From positions 124,001 through 188,000 of the forward strand of contig CAXXWA010000009.1 in NCBI GenBank assembly GCA_963662815.2: 64,000 bases of DNA, written 5' to 3'. This DNA comes from JAPPHA01 sp963662815 (GTDB taxonomy: Bacteria > Pseudomonadota > Alphaproteobacteria > Rhodobacterales > Rhodobacteraceae). Positions 17,138 to 26,634 of this stretch are shown in pieces. Under the pieces are notes generated by a model. The model ran no database searches, was not told the origin of the DNA, and saw only the letters and a list, made by a program, of their open reading frames with translations. Made by a program: the position numbers and the translations under genes. Each line of letters starts with the position of its first letter. The first letter of the stretch is position 1.

Positions 17138-17150
17138 TTATGATATCACA
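17138..17150. promoter_or_regulatory. Candidate regulator site before the minus-strand operon
   Basis: TTATGATATCACA on the + strand. The 11-mer TTATGATATCA differs at one base from TTATGATGTCA at 24723-24733, which lies upstream of the second importer operon. Both sit 30-65 bp before a start codon, which suggests a shared regulator or shared promoter elements. Confidence 0.35.
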
Positions 17151-17380
17151 GAAGGAACCTCTTGCAAAATTATCGATTTGACCGGCCGCTGAACAGTGCC
17201 GGGTATCCGGCGCGGTCAAAAGCGCGCGCCGGGTCCTCAAAATCACGGACTTCCGGCATCCCTGCCAGATCTTCATCAACAAAGACGAACATGCCGCGGC
17301 GCCGGCCAGGCTTCGCCGCTCGCCGGCCCCGCGGCGGCGTTTCGGAGGGGATCGGGCCGTCCCGAAGGACGGGGAGAACG

Positions 17381-18400
17381 TCAGGAAGGCGCGGCGAGGC
17401 GCATCGGCCGGTCGACCGTCAGCGCCAGCACCCCGAACATCAGGTGGCAGAGCACCTTCGCATGCCCCCGGACGCGCACGTGGCGGGCCCCGAACTCGTC
17501 CTTGAGGCGGGCGTTGCTCCGCTCGACCCCCGAGCGGGTCCGGCAGCGGACGCTCTCGGGCATGGCGAGGCCGCATGCGCGCAGTGCCCGGGCCTCCCGC
17601 TTCAGGTCCTCCTTGAGCTCCCTGTCGCGGCGCGGGTCGGCGTCGATGACCGGGACGTGGCCGAGGCGCTCGCTCGTCTCGCGGATCCCCTTCGAGCCGC
17701 AGTCCGCGTCCATGAGGTCGCAGGGACTGGCCGCGCGTCCGGCACTCATCGTCGCGAGGGGGGATCGCCGCATGGCTGTCGCGGACCGACGCCGAGGCCG
17801 GGACGGCGCCCGCCGGCACGCCGCAGCCGGCCGCGTCGAGGTGCGGCCTGCAGCCGATCCAGCCTGACCGGGAAGCCCCTGGCGTTCCGCTTCGCGCCGC
17901 GGTCGCCGCCGCCCGGCCGGCGCTCGAGGCGCCCGGGCATCCTTCGCCGCTTCCTCGCCCTTGCGGGGACGCCCGCGCCTGCGCTTCGAGCTTCTTCCCG
18001 GCGCTCGGCTTCGGCGCCGGCTTCTCCCGCCCCTCGATCGCCGTCGAGTCCCGCGAGACGTGGCCGACTTCGGCTCCGCTTTCCAGGTCGCCTCCTTCGC
18101 CAGGGCCTCGTGCATGCGCTCCGCAAGGCGGGCCTGGGAGAACGCCGGCGAACGTCCCGCGAGAAGGCCGCCCCGCTCGGAATCGCGCCGACGCGCGGCC
18201 AGCCGCACAGCCTGCGGAGCGTCGCGTCGACCATGAGCCTGTCTATCAAATCCCGGGTTGTCGGCAGGTTCCGTATCGCCTTGGCGATCGAAGGCCCGCG
18301 CCAGAGCCCGACGACTCTGCCGCGGCCGCCCGGGGCCACTCCCGGTGCGTCGAGACGAAACGCTCGACCTAGACCAGATGTTTGCGCTTTTCCATGAGGG
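17381..18400 (-). pseudogene. Decayed IS4/IS5-type transposase
   Basis: Two minus-strand frames together spell one DDE transposase. The upstream part (about 18390-18190) reads RFVSTHREW, then AIRNLPTTRDLIDRLMVDAT and GAIPSGAAFSRD. After frame changes the downstream part (about 17760-17385) reads PLATMSAGRAASPCDLMDA, GHVPVIDADPRRDRELK, then ERSNARLKDEFGARHVRVRG and HLMFGVLALTVDRPM. The DDE core between them is scrambled by more than one frameshift, so it cannot be active. No convincing terminal inverted repeats were found. The large plus-strand frame over the same DNA is a shadow. Confidence 0.8.
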
Positions 18401-18664
18401 GGCCAATCTCTTCAGCGAGATCAGGAAAAAGTTCACCTTGAAACCGGATCCAGAGATTGGACACGGTCTGTGCCAGAACCATCGGGGTTGCCCCCTTTGG
18501 TGGTGTTGCGTACAACTACACCATACCTTGTGGCAGCCCCGATCTTCAGGATCACCTGAACAGAATCGTCGATTTAAGGCGAAAATTCGCGTCTTCAGCA
18601 GGATTTGCAAGAGGCTCATGGGATAGTCAAATCATTCAATCAGTCAAGCGACTTGGAGTTGAGA

Positions 18665-19780
18665 ATGCACCCCGACACGCTGGAAAAAACCGTTAATTCA
18701 TTGAAAGCCGAGGGTTTTGACGCCTATGTTGTCGCCAGTCCTGAAAATTTTGCCTATCTGGCCGGATTTGTCGTGCCATCGCATCACATTTTGCGCTGGC
18801 GCCATAGCATGATCATCGTCACCGCTGATGGCGGTGCCCATGCCTTCACCGTGGACATGGAGGAGACAACGGTAAAGCGGCGCCTGCCCGGCGTGGAAGT
18901 GCGCACCTGGCGCGAGTTTGCCGACAAGTCCATGGAGGTACTGGCACAATATCTGACGGATCTGGGCCTGGCGGAGGCGAAGATCGGGATCGAGCTTGAT
19001 TATCTTCCTGCACGGGATCTCGGGCGTCTGATGGCGGCCCTGCCGAAAGCCGCATTTGTCGAATCCTGCGACATCTTCAATCAGCTTCGCTTTGTGAAAA
19101 CGCCGCGCGAAATCGAACTTCTGCGAAAGCTGTCGCGCATTTCCGACAAGGGGATCAGCGATGCCTATCAGGCCGTTTGCGAAGGGTCCTCCGAGATGGA
19201 CATCGCCTCGGCGATGACCCGGTCAATCTATGAGCAGGGTGCGCAGGATTTCAAATTCATGATCGTGGCGACCGGCGACCGCAGTCAGTTGCCGAATGTC
19301 GGGCCGACGCGGCGCAAGCTGGAGAAGGGTGATATCTGCCGGGTCGAGATTTTCTCGATTATCGACGGGTATCACGCAGGGGTTTGCCGTTCGGCTTCGG
19401 TCGGAGAGCCGCCGGCCAAGGCGGTTGAGATCTGGCGCATCCTGTCGGATGCCACAAAGGAGTTGCTGGAGCTGATCCGTCCCGGCGTACCTACCCGAGA
19501 AATCCACAGCGCTTATATGGAGATGGTCGCGCCACTCAATATGCCCCCGATTGACTTTGCGGGGCATGGTATCGGCCTTCACCTTCATGAAGAGCCCTAT
19601 CTGGCAGCGGACGACACGACGGTCCTTGAGGCCGGGATGGTCCTTGGCGTCGAACCACTGATCTACAACACAAGCCATGGCTTCGGATTGCAGAACAAGG
19701 ACATGTTCCTTGTCACCGAAACAGGCTGTGAGCTACTTTCAGATCACACGGACACCACAGACCTGATCCGCATTTCCTGA
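18665..19780 (+). CDS. Creatinase-like M24 protein with altered metal site
   Basis: 371 residues from the ATG at 18665 (GGAG about 8 bp upstream). It has a creatinase N-terminal domain (residues 5-135) and a pita-bread domain (145-360). Active-site signature GHGIGLHLHEEP (H301) and VEP (E330) are kept, but the two aspartates of the dinuclear metal site are replaced: E228 in RVEIF and G239 in GYHAGVCRS. Creatinase itself is an M24-fold enzyme that lacks the metal site and hydrolyses C-N bonds of creatine. This protein may therefore be a metal-independent hydrolase of a guanidine- or urea-like substrate rather than an Xaa-Pro peptidase. The next gene starts 31 bp after its stop. Confidence 0.78.
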   Translation: MHPDTLEKTVNSLKAEGFDAYVVASPENFAYLAGFVVPSHHILRWRHSMIIVTADGGAHAFTVDMEETTVKRRLPGVEVRTWREFADKSMEVLAQYLTDLGLAEAKIGIELDYLPARDLGRLMAALPKAAFVESCDIFNQLRFVKTPREIELLRKLSRISDKGISDAYQAVCEGSSEMDIASAMTRSIYEQGAQDFKFMIVATGDRSQLPNVGPTRRKLEKGDICRVEIFSIIDGYHAGVCRSASVGEPPAKAVEIWRILSDATKELLELIRPGVPTREIHSAYMEMVAPLNMPPIDFAGHGIGLHLHEEPYLAADDTTVLEAGMVLGVEPLIYNTSHGFGLQNKDMFLVTETGCELLSDHTDTTDLIRIS

Positions 19781-19811
19781 CATTCGCTTGCCCCCAATCA
19801 ACGCCGAGACA

Positions 19812-21251
19812 ATGAAAACACTCATCGAAAATATGCAGTTCATCTTTACCGTCGATGCATCTGACAACGTGTTGCGCGATGCCAGTATCGTCATGGAAGA
19901 TAGCAAAATTTTGGATATCGGGCCCGCCGCCGAGATCGCCGCGCGTCACAGCCGAGATGGTTTTGACGAGATTGTCGACGGTGCCATGATGGGCATGTGC
20001 CCCGGATTCATCGACAGCCATGTGCATCTGTCAGAGACGCTCTCACGGGCGGTTTTCCCCGACAATCTCAATACGCGGGCCTGGGTGTTCCACTGGGCCA
20101 AGCCATTCTATGCTTTCATCACTGACGAGGATGAGTATTGGGGCGCGCTTCTGGGGATGACAGAAATGCTGCGCTCGGGCACGACCTGTTTCCTGGACAT
20201 GGGGTCGCAATACGATCCGGGCATCACCGTTAGGGCGATGGAGCAGACCGGCATCCGCGGCATCACCGGACGCCACGCCGCCGACAATCGGCCCGAGATT
20301 GCGCCGCACGGCTGGACCGATGAAATGATGGACCATCATTTCTTTCCCGACGCGAAGACCGCGCTGGAGGAATTGGAACGCTGTGTTCTGAAGTACAACG
20401 GTGCGCTCGATGGCCGCGTGCGATGTTGGGTGAATATCGAAGGCAAGGAACCCTGCACGTTGGAGCTTCATGTCGGGGCGCGGGCCCTGGCCGAGAAGCT
20501 CGGAGTGGGCACGACCTATCACCTGGCGACCTCGATTGAAGAGGCGCGTGTCTGCGAGGCCAAGCATGGTTGCTGGCCGGTGACGCGGATCGGCAATTCG
20601 GGGGGCCTGGGCAACAACCTCGTGATCGCCCACTGTGCCGCGGTGCAGGACGAGGAAGTTCTGCTGATGGCCAACCATGGGGTCAGCGTGGCCTTTTGCC
20701 CGTCGTCGTCGTTCAAGCTGGGCAAGGGCGCGACATCGATCGGCAAGTACCCCGAGATGGTCGAGGCCGGAATGGCCGTGGGTCTGGGCACCGACGGCGT
20801 CTCTGCGGCAGGCAACATGAACCTCATGCGCCAGATGTTCATGGTTGCGGGCATGTTCAAGGATGCGCGCGTTAACCCGACCGCCTTCGATGCACGTCGC
20901 GCATTGCGGGCGGCCACGATCGAAGGGGCGCGTGCCCTGATGTGGGATGACGAGATCGGGTCTCTTGAGATCGGGAAGAAGGCCGACTTCATCCTGTTCG
21001 ACCTCAATCACGTCGAATGGACGCCTTACTACGATCCGCTTCAAGCGCTTGTTTTCTCGGCTTCTACCGCGACGATTGACCAGACATGGGTCGATGGACG
21101 GCGTTGCTTTGCTGAAGGCAAGGCCATCGGCGTCGATGAGCCTGAGATACGGGCCAAGGCGCGGGAACTGGCCGCGAAGGCTGTCGAACGCTCGGGTTTG
21201 CACAAGAAAGATGTTCCGACCGAGACCTCACTTTATGATGAAGGAAACTGA
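19812..21251 (+). CDS. Amidohydrolase, AtzB/TrzN/SsnA-like deaminase group
   Basis: 479 residues. The ATG at 19812 is preferred to the TTG at 19788 because MKTLIENMQFIFTVD matches how these proteins usually open. The metal-site motif is FIDSHVHLSE (H70, H72), followed by ATSIEEAR, VIAHCAAV and the metal-binding aspartate in LGTDGVSAAGNMN. Members hydrolyse C-N or C-Cl bonds on purine, pyrimidine and triazine rings, removing ammonia or amines. It probably removes an amino group from the imported compound or an intermediate. It forms a two-gene unit with the creatinase-like gene. Confidence 0.83.
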   Translation: MKTLIENMQFIFTVDASDNVLRDASIVMEDSKILDIGPAAEIAARHSRDGFDEIVDGAMMGMCPGFIDSHVHLSETLSRAVFPDNLNTRAWVFHWAKPFYAFITDEDEYWGALLGMTEMLRSGTTCFLDMGSQYDPGITVRAMEQTGIRGITGRHAADNRPEIAPHGWTDEMMDHHFFPDAKTALEELERCVLKYNGALDGRVRCWVNIEGKEPCTLELHVGARALAEKLGVGTTYHLATSIEEARVCEAKHGCWPVTRIGNSGGLGNNLVIAHCAAVQDEEVLLMANHGVSVAFCPSSSFKLGKGATSIGKYPEMVEAGMAVGLGTDGVSAAGNMNLMRQMFMVAGMFKDARVNPTAFDARRALRAATIEGARALMWDDEIGSLEIGKKADFILFDLNHVEWTPYYDPLQALVFSASTATIDQTWVDGRRCFAEGKAIGVDEPEIRAKARELAAKAVERSGLHKKDVPTETSLYDEGN

Positions 21252-21360
21252 CGGGTCAGCCACCGGATGTCCTTGGTCAAAATCACGCAACTGCCCATTT
21301 TCCGGGCTTTGTCTTGAATTACTGGCCAATGTCCCGGCATTGCGCCGCGCCACGACCCGC

Positions 21361-22717
21361 ACTAGTACCACAACACCGTTGAAATGATTGGTTCGGCCAT
21401 GGTCTTGGCGTGACGCATTGCCGATTGACGGTCAGTCGCTATTCTGCCGCCACAAGAGAGCAACAGCAAGCCGGTGTTCCGCGCGGTCCTGGCGCCTCCC
21501 GACCAGGGTTTCGGCGCCCGGCCCGACGCGGGCGCGACGGGCTTGGAGAGGCAAGGGTCAATGGCTGGATCAGGCAGAAAGATCCATCACGTGGAACTGG
21601 ATGACGACGAGCGCCGCTTCCTGCGGGAAATCGTGGACGGCGGGAAGGGGTCGGCGGAACGCCGCAAGCGCGCCCATCTGCTCCTGCTGGCCGACCGGGG
21701 TCGCGAGGACGGCGGACGCACCGATGCGGACATCGCCTCCGTCCTCGGCATCGGCACGGCGACGGTCGAGCGGGTCCGCAGGCAGTGCGTTCTCGACGGC
21801 CTGGAGGCGGCGCTGGAACGCAAGGCCCAGCTCAACCGGAAGAGGCGCACGCTCGACGGCGCCGGCGAGGCGGAGCTTGTGAAGCTGGCCTGCTCGTCGC
21901 CGCCCGACGGCCGCGCGCGCTGGACGTTGCAGCTTCTCGGCGACAGGCTGGTGGAACTGCACGTCGTCGAGAGCATCTCGACGGAAACCGTGCGCCGGAC
22001 GCTGAAAAAAACTGCATCAAGCCCTGGCTGAAGAAGACCTGGTGCATCCCGCCGAAGGCGAATGCCGACTTCGCCTGCGCCATGGAGGACGTGCTGGACA
22101 CCTACAGCCGCGACTTCGAAGACGGGACCGTGCTCGTCTGTCTCGACGAGGCGTCGAAACAGCAGGTCCGGGAGACCCGGACGCCGCTGCCGCCGCTTCC
22201 CGGGAAGCCGGCGGGACACGACTATGAGTACGAGCGCAACGGGACGGCGAACATGTTCATGATCCATGCCCCGCTGCTCGCCTGGCGCCACGTCGAGATC
22301 ACCGACCGCCGCACGAAGCAGGACTTCGCCCGCGCGCTCAGGGACATCGCCGACGTTCACTTCCCCGGCAAGCGGATCGTCCTTGTGATGGACAACCTGA
22401 ACACCCACCGGCTTTCGACGCTCTACGAGACCTTCGTCCCGGAGGAGGCACTGCGCATCGCGGGCCGCTTCGAGATTCACTACACGCCGAAGCATGGCAG
22501 CTGGCTCAACATGGCCGAGGTGGAAATAAACGTCCTGCGCAGTCAATGCCTCGACCGCCGGATCCCGGACCGGGAGACGCTGTGCCGCGAGGTCGCGGCA
22601 TGGCAGCGTGAGCGCAACGGCTCGGCGAAACCGGTTGACTGGCGGTTCAGGACCGAGGACGCCCGCATCAAGCTGAAGTCGCTTTACCCATCAGTCCAAT
22701 GAAGTTGAGGTACTAGT
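21361..22717 (+). mobile_element. IS630-family insertion sequence with both ends
   Basis: The left end ACTAGTACCACAAC (from 21361) and the reverse complement of the right end, ACTAGTACCTCAAC (from 22717), are imperfect inverted repeats. Matching continues to about 28 bp (TTG, TGAT blocks). IS630 elements insert at TA and duplicate it; both ends carry CTAG. The element is about 1.35 kb and holds the transposase in two overlapping frames. It lies 109 bp after the amidohydrolase gene. Confidence 0.82.
21561..22702 (+). CDS. IS630-family transposase in two frames (A7 slip site)
   Basis: Frame 1 (21561-22031) starts at ATG 21561 and encodes the helix-turn-helix half: VELDDDERRFLREIVDGG, then TDADIASVLGIGTATVERVR. 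It ends TLKKTASSPG. The other frame carries on as KPWLKKTWCIPPKANADF with the DDE core: D in VCLDEAS, D in VMDNLNTH and E in MAEVEINVL, to the stop at 22702. The two join at a run of seven A (22005-22011), where a -1 slip gives TLKKNCIKPW, the expected family sequence. Some IS630 elements use programmed frameshifting at A runs, so the gene may be functional. A simple indel is the alternative. Confidence 0.8.
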
Positions 22718-23018
22718 CATCATCGAGTCTTCTGCGTTGTCTGCAACGGATTGATCTGTTGCGGTTTATCGTGGGGCATGGATTTTTCTTCACGCGGAAT
22801 GGGGTGATTCGCGCACCTGTTTTGTCGCAGACAGGCCGCATTGTGTCGTTTTCAGAGCCCTTTGCCCTCTGCGACGTCCTGGATCCATCATCAGTTCCGG
22901 CGAGAGAAAATATCCCGCGCTTTAACTGCGCCGATGAAACTCCGTCCCGGAGGGGATGGGGACAACATGATTTAGGAATGTACCACACAATCCTTGTTTC
23001 CACGAAAGAAAACCCTTC
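22718..23018. other. Gene-free stretch between IS630 and transposase remnant
   Basis: Three hundred bases, lower in GC than the surroundings at its left end, with no frame that resembles a known protein. No promoter, repeat or RNA gene could be identified. Confidence 0.4.
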
Positions 23019-24398
23019 ATGGCACCCGAACCCCGTATGCCCTTTTCCCGGGACAACGTCGAGACCCGGCCCGAGTTCCCGCGCCTTGAGATTGCCCTCG
23101 ACACCCTCCCCGACGATGCCGTCATCGACGAGTTCGGGAAGCACCGTGGTGCTGGCGCAATGACTTCCCGGTCACGGCCATGTGGCGGGCGGTGATCGCG
23201 GGGATCGCCTTCCAGCAGCAGTCGGTGGATTCCCTGCTGCGGGAACTCAACAGCAACACGGCCCTGCTCGATCTCTGCGGCTTCAACCGGCTGCCCGTGC
23301 AGCGGCAGGGCGCGGACGGCGCCACGCAGATGGTCGATACGGTTCCGAACAACCGGAATGTCTCGCGGTTCCTGAAAGCGCTGGTGGACCTGGATGACGA
23401 TCAGGGCATAATCAGCGCCATGGTTGATGACCTGCGGGAGGCGCTGATGGCGGAGATCCCGGATTTCGGGCGACATCTCGGCCATGACGGCAAGGCGATC
23501 GCGAGCCACTCCACCGGGGTCAGGGACAGCGGCACGACCTCCGATCCGTATGCCGACCGGGGCAAGCACGAGACCTCGGGGACCGGCAAGGCCGGCCGGC
23601 CCTGAAAGACGGTGACTTCGTGGTTCGGTTGCGGACTGCACGTGATTGCCAACACGGTACGAGATCCCGGTTGCGGTGTGGCTGACGAGAACCTCGGTGT
23701 CGGAGGTGAAGGAACCGGAGAGATGGAGTGCCGGGCAGATGGAGCGGGATCCGGCACTGGCGGAACGCTGTTCGGAATTCAGCACCGACCGGGGTCTCGA
23801 CAGCGGGCCGCTGAAGGCAGCGCTGTGGGACCGGCGGCGGATACGGCCCTTCATCGACACCGGTCTCATGTGGCGTGCGGAAACCGGCGAGCCGGGCCAT
23901 GACTCGTCAAGGGCGATCTCCCATTCGCCGGATCCGGATCGGGCGGACACGATGGTCCAAAGCGAGCGAGGGGAACCGTTCCGCATCTGTCCGCAGAGTG
24001 GCGGGCCGCGGGCGACGGCCTTCGAGGGTTTCGAGCGTGACCGGGAGACTCTCAAGTATCGCTGCACGGCGGCGGCGTACGAGTTCGACTGTGCGGGCCG
24101 TGCGGCCTGTCACGGCATGGGCGGGTGCAAGGCCGTGGCCTACGGACGGGTCGTGCGGAACCCGCTCCGGGAGACGGATCGCCGGAACTTCACGCCAACG
24201 CCCTAGGGGAGCCCCTCCCGGCAGCAGGACTACAACCGCCGCGGTGCCCTGGAAAGGATCAGTTCCCGCATTCATCGGGTCTGCGACATGGAAAACCGTT
24301 TCATCCGCGGTCGGGCGAAGATGGCGCTGCGCTGCAACCTGGACGTCGAGGTGATGATGCCGATGGCGCTCGGCCGTGTCCCGGCCGGCCGGAGTTGA
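23019..24398 (+). pseudogene. Frameshifted DDE transposase (IS1182-like)
   Basis: A single transposase can be read across at least four frame segments: MAPEPRMPFSRDNVETRPEF (from 23019), then after a shift near 23150 MWRAVIAGIAFQQQSVDSLL and LRELNSNTALLDLCGFNRLP, then HLGHDGKAIASHS, then after a shift near 23610 WFGCGLHVIA and YEIPVAVWLTRTS. The C-terminal part reads FERDRETLKYRC and, after another shift, HRVCDMENRFIRGRAKMALR to a stop at 24398. This is the layout of IS1182/IS4-like transposases. Multiple frameshifts mean it is inactive. Confidence 0.75.
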
Positions 24399-24520
24399 TG
24401 CGTTCCCTTGTCAGGGGGCCCTGCCTGAGGCCCGGATCCTGACAGCCGGGGTTGAGTGCCGAACCGGACGCCGGACGATGCAGCATGCCTGGCATTCCGG
24501 CCGTGGCTGTCAAACGTCCC

Positions 24521-24535
24521 AAAATCGACGATTTT
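24521..24535. repeat. Perfect 15-bp palindrome
   Basis: AAAATCGACGATTTT: 7-bp arms around one central base, in the non-coding stretch between the decayed transposase and the importer operon. It could be an operator or a relic of a mobile-element end. No second copy was noticed. Confidence 0.35.
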
Positions 24536-24681
24536 GACTGGTAAAGGGCGGTGACTTGCGCCACATGTGCCGGAACCCGGCGGAAAACGGGACCGTCATC
24601 GTGCGCGGTAGCTGACTTGAAGTCCGACCGACCCGCGCCCGGTGACAAAAAACGCCGCAGCGCGAACTCCTTTCATCGGTA

Positions 24682-24733
24682 TTGACTTTCTGCAAATTGT
24701 GACCGTAAGTTGTGATCACGTTTTATGATGTCA
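24682..24733 (+). promoter_or_regulatory. Promoter/operator region of the second importer operon
   Basis: TTGACT (24682-24687) is a plausible -35; TAAGTT (24706-24711) lies 18 bp downstream as a weak -10. CAAATTGTGACC (24693-24704) is identical to the sequence over the operator candidate upstream of the FCD-GntR gene. TGTGATCACG (24711-24720) and TTATGATGTCA (24723-24733) follow, the latter resembling the site at 17138. The arrangement suggests repression by the regulator at 10560-11285. Confidence 0.5.
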
Positions 24734-24788
24734 AATGGCGAGTTCTCTCATATTCGAGGAATTCGCATGGAAGGCTACGGAGGAAAGA

Positions 24789-25784
24789 ATGAAAACGATT
24801 CTGCAACAGGGTAGGCGTCTTGTAACTGCGGCGGTGCTGGCGTGCACTGCTCTCGCCATCGGTGCTGTTTCCGCCGCTGCTGAAGACGTAAACGTTCGCT
24901 TCAGCTGGAAGCTGAAAGGGGAATATGCGCCCTTCTATCATGCATTGAATACCGGCGCTTTCGAAGCGAACGACCTGAACGTCACGCTTGGTGAAGGGGC
25001 CGGATCGCAGGCCGCACTTGGCGCACTCGTCCAGGGGCAGGAAGACGTTGTAGTCATGCCCGCGATCTTTGCCATAACCGCCATTCAGCGCGGCCTTCCG
25101 GTAAAGATCATCGCGCTTTACCACAGCCGGGCACCGATCGTGTTGATTTCGAAAGAAAGCAATCCGATCGCCTCACCGGCCGATCTCGAGGGCAAGACCC
25201 TGGCCAGTGCTGTTGGCGAAACCGGCACCTCCTATCTCGATTCCTTCTGCGCGGTAAACTCCATTGATTGCGGCGCAATCAGCCTGATCCTGATGGACCG
25301 TGGCGCACGGGTTCCGGCCTTCCTGCAAGGGCAGGTTGATGGCGTGACGGTTTACGCTTCCAACGATCTGCCATTGCTCGAAGCCCAGACAGGTGAAACC
25401 TATACAAAGCTCAACATGGCGGAATTCGGTCTCAGAGCGCCGGGGATGGCTGTTGTTGCCAGCAACGACGGTATCGCTTCGAACGCAGATGTTCTGTCGC
25501 GTTTCCTCTCGGCCGTAGGTGACAGTATCTCCGTTGCAAAAGCTGATCCGGGTGTTGCCTCGGATTCGCTGATTGCCTCTTGGCCCGGTGCGCCTGACAA
25601 GGCAATTGTTGATGCACAGGTGCAGGCGACTGTTGATGCCATCAAGAGTGTCGAGGGCAGGCCCGAAGGCTGGGTCGATGTCGACGACATTCAGGCGACG
25701 CTCGATATGTTGGCCAATGCTGGCGAGATCGAAAATCCGCTGCAGGCTGATGCGTTCTTTTCCAACGCGCTTCTGAGCAACTGA
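24789..25784 (+). CDS. NitT/TauT-type substrate-binding protein (THI5-like)
   Basis: 331 residues from the ATG at 24789, which sits behind GGAGGAAAG; an in-frame ATG at 24735 would add 18 residues ahead of the signal peptide. Signal peptide core VTAAVLACTALAIGAVSA, cleavage near AAAED. The mature protein opens VNVRFSWKLKGEYAPFYHAL, typical of the NMT1/THI5-like group whose members bind pyrimidine precursors, nitrilotriacetate-like or aromatic ligands. Further family marks are GAGSQAALGALVQGQEDVVV and PADLEGKTLA. It is the first gene of an operon with permease, ATPase and deaminase-like enzyme, so the ligand may be a nitrogen heterocycle. Confidence 0.87.
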   Translation: MKTILQQGRRLVTAAVLACTALAIGAVSAAAEDVNVRFSWKLKGEYAPFYHALNTGAFEANDLNVTLGEGAGSQAALGALVQGQEDVVVMPAIFAITAIQRGLPVKIIALYHSRAPIVLISKESNPIASPADLEGKTLASAVGETGTSYLDSFCAVNSIDCGAISLILMDRGARVPAFLQGQVDGVTVYASNDLPLLEAQTGETYTKLNMAEFGLRAPGMAVVASNDGIASNADVLSRFLSAVGDSISVAKADPGVASDSLIASWPGAPDKAIVDAQVQATVDAIKSVEGRPEGWVDVDDIQATLDMLANAGEIENPLQADAFFSNALLSN

Positions 25785-25792
25785 TCCAGGTC

Positions 25793-25819
25793 CCGGGGCC
25801 GGCCATGCGTCGGCCCCGG
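25793..25819 (+). other. Intercistronic stem-loop after binding-protein gene
   Basis: CCGGGGCCG (25793-25801) pairs with CGGCCCCGG (25811-25819) around GCCATGCGT, 9 bp after the stop. No U-run follows. As in the first importer operon, it sits exactly between the binding-protein gene and the membrane-component genes, where such hairpins usually stabilise the upstream transcript. Confidence 0.6.
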
Positions 25820-25845
25820 ACTCTCACCCGTGCGAGGCACCCCTC

Positions 25846-26601
25846 ATGAGACGTGTCTTCGAAAACTCTGCTGCCCTTCTTCTTATCCTTGCAATCCTGA
25901 CGTTCTGGCAGGCCATTGTCCCCATTGCAGGGCTATCTGAATTCATTCTGCCGACGCCGCTTCGGATCGCTGAACGACTTTTGGAAGAATACTGGCTTCT
26001 GTTGAGCCATGCGGGCGTGACCACCTTTGAGGTTATCTCGGGTTTCCTCGCCTCGATAGTGATCGGAATTCCCCTCGCACTTGCGATCTTCTATTCGACG
26101 ATAGTCGAACGGGCGATCTATCCGATCCTGGTTGGGATGCAGACCATTCCCAAGATCGTTCTGGCCCCGATCCTGGTTCTTTATCTCGGGTATGGCTGGG
26201 CCCCGAAGATAGTGCTGGCCTTTCTGATCTCATTGTTCCCGGTTGTGATCTCGACTGTCGTGGGCCTGCAGTCGCTCGACAAAGCGCTGGTCAACCTCGT
26301 TCGCTCTATGGGCGCGACCGAATCCCAGGTCTTCTTCAAGATCCGGCTTCCCGCCGCCCTCCCCAGCATTTTCGGCGGGTTCAAGGTTGCCATTTCGCTG
26401 GCCGTGATCGGCGCCGTCATCGGGGAATATATCGCCGCTGAAAAGGGGCTTGGCTATCTGCAGCTTCACGCGAACTCGCAATTCGATACCACGTTGAACT
26501 TTGCAACGGTCGTAGTGATCTCGTCCATCGGCATTGGACTGTATTCCATACTGAACTTTGTCGAAAAACGCGTGTCGTTCCGACGTGAACGCGCAACCTG
26601 A
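25846..26601 (+). CDS. NitT/TauT-type ABC permease
   Basis: 251 residues, the standard size. Six hydrophobic segments can be followed, from AALLLILAILTFWQAIVPI to VVVISSIGIGLYSILNFVEK. The EAA-type cytoplasmic loop is LVNLVRSMGATESQVFFKIR followed by LPAALPSIFGGFKVAISLAV, and it should dock with the ATPase at 26635-27435. It follows the binding-protein gene across the 25793-25819 hairpin. Confidence 0.9.
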   Translation: MRRVFENSAALLLILAILTFWQAIVPIAGLSEFILPTPLRIAERLLEEYWLLLSHAGVTTFEVISGFLASIVIGIPLALAIFYSTIVERAIYPILVGMQTIPKIVLAPILVLYLGYGWAPKIVLAFLISLFPVVISTVVGLQSLDKALVNLVRSMGATESQVFFKIRLPAALPSIFGGFKVAISLAVIGAVIGEYIAAEKGLGYLQLHANSQFDTTLNFATVVVISSIGIGLYSILNFVEKRVSFRRERAT

Positions 26602-26634
26602 CAAACCCATACACACCAAATCCATGGACGAGCC

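Noticed and set aside
17162..18397. 411-codon plus-strand open frame
   Set aside because: It is the antisense shadow of the decayed transposase on the minus strand, rich in Arg/Pro with no domain.
20043..21203. 386-codon minus-strand open frame
   Set aside because: It lies antisense to the amidohydrolase gene, whose motifs are unambiguous.
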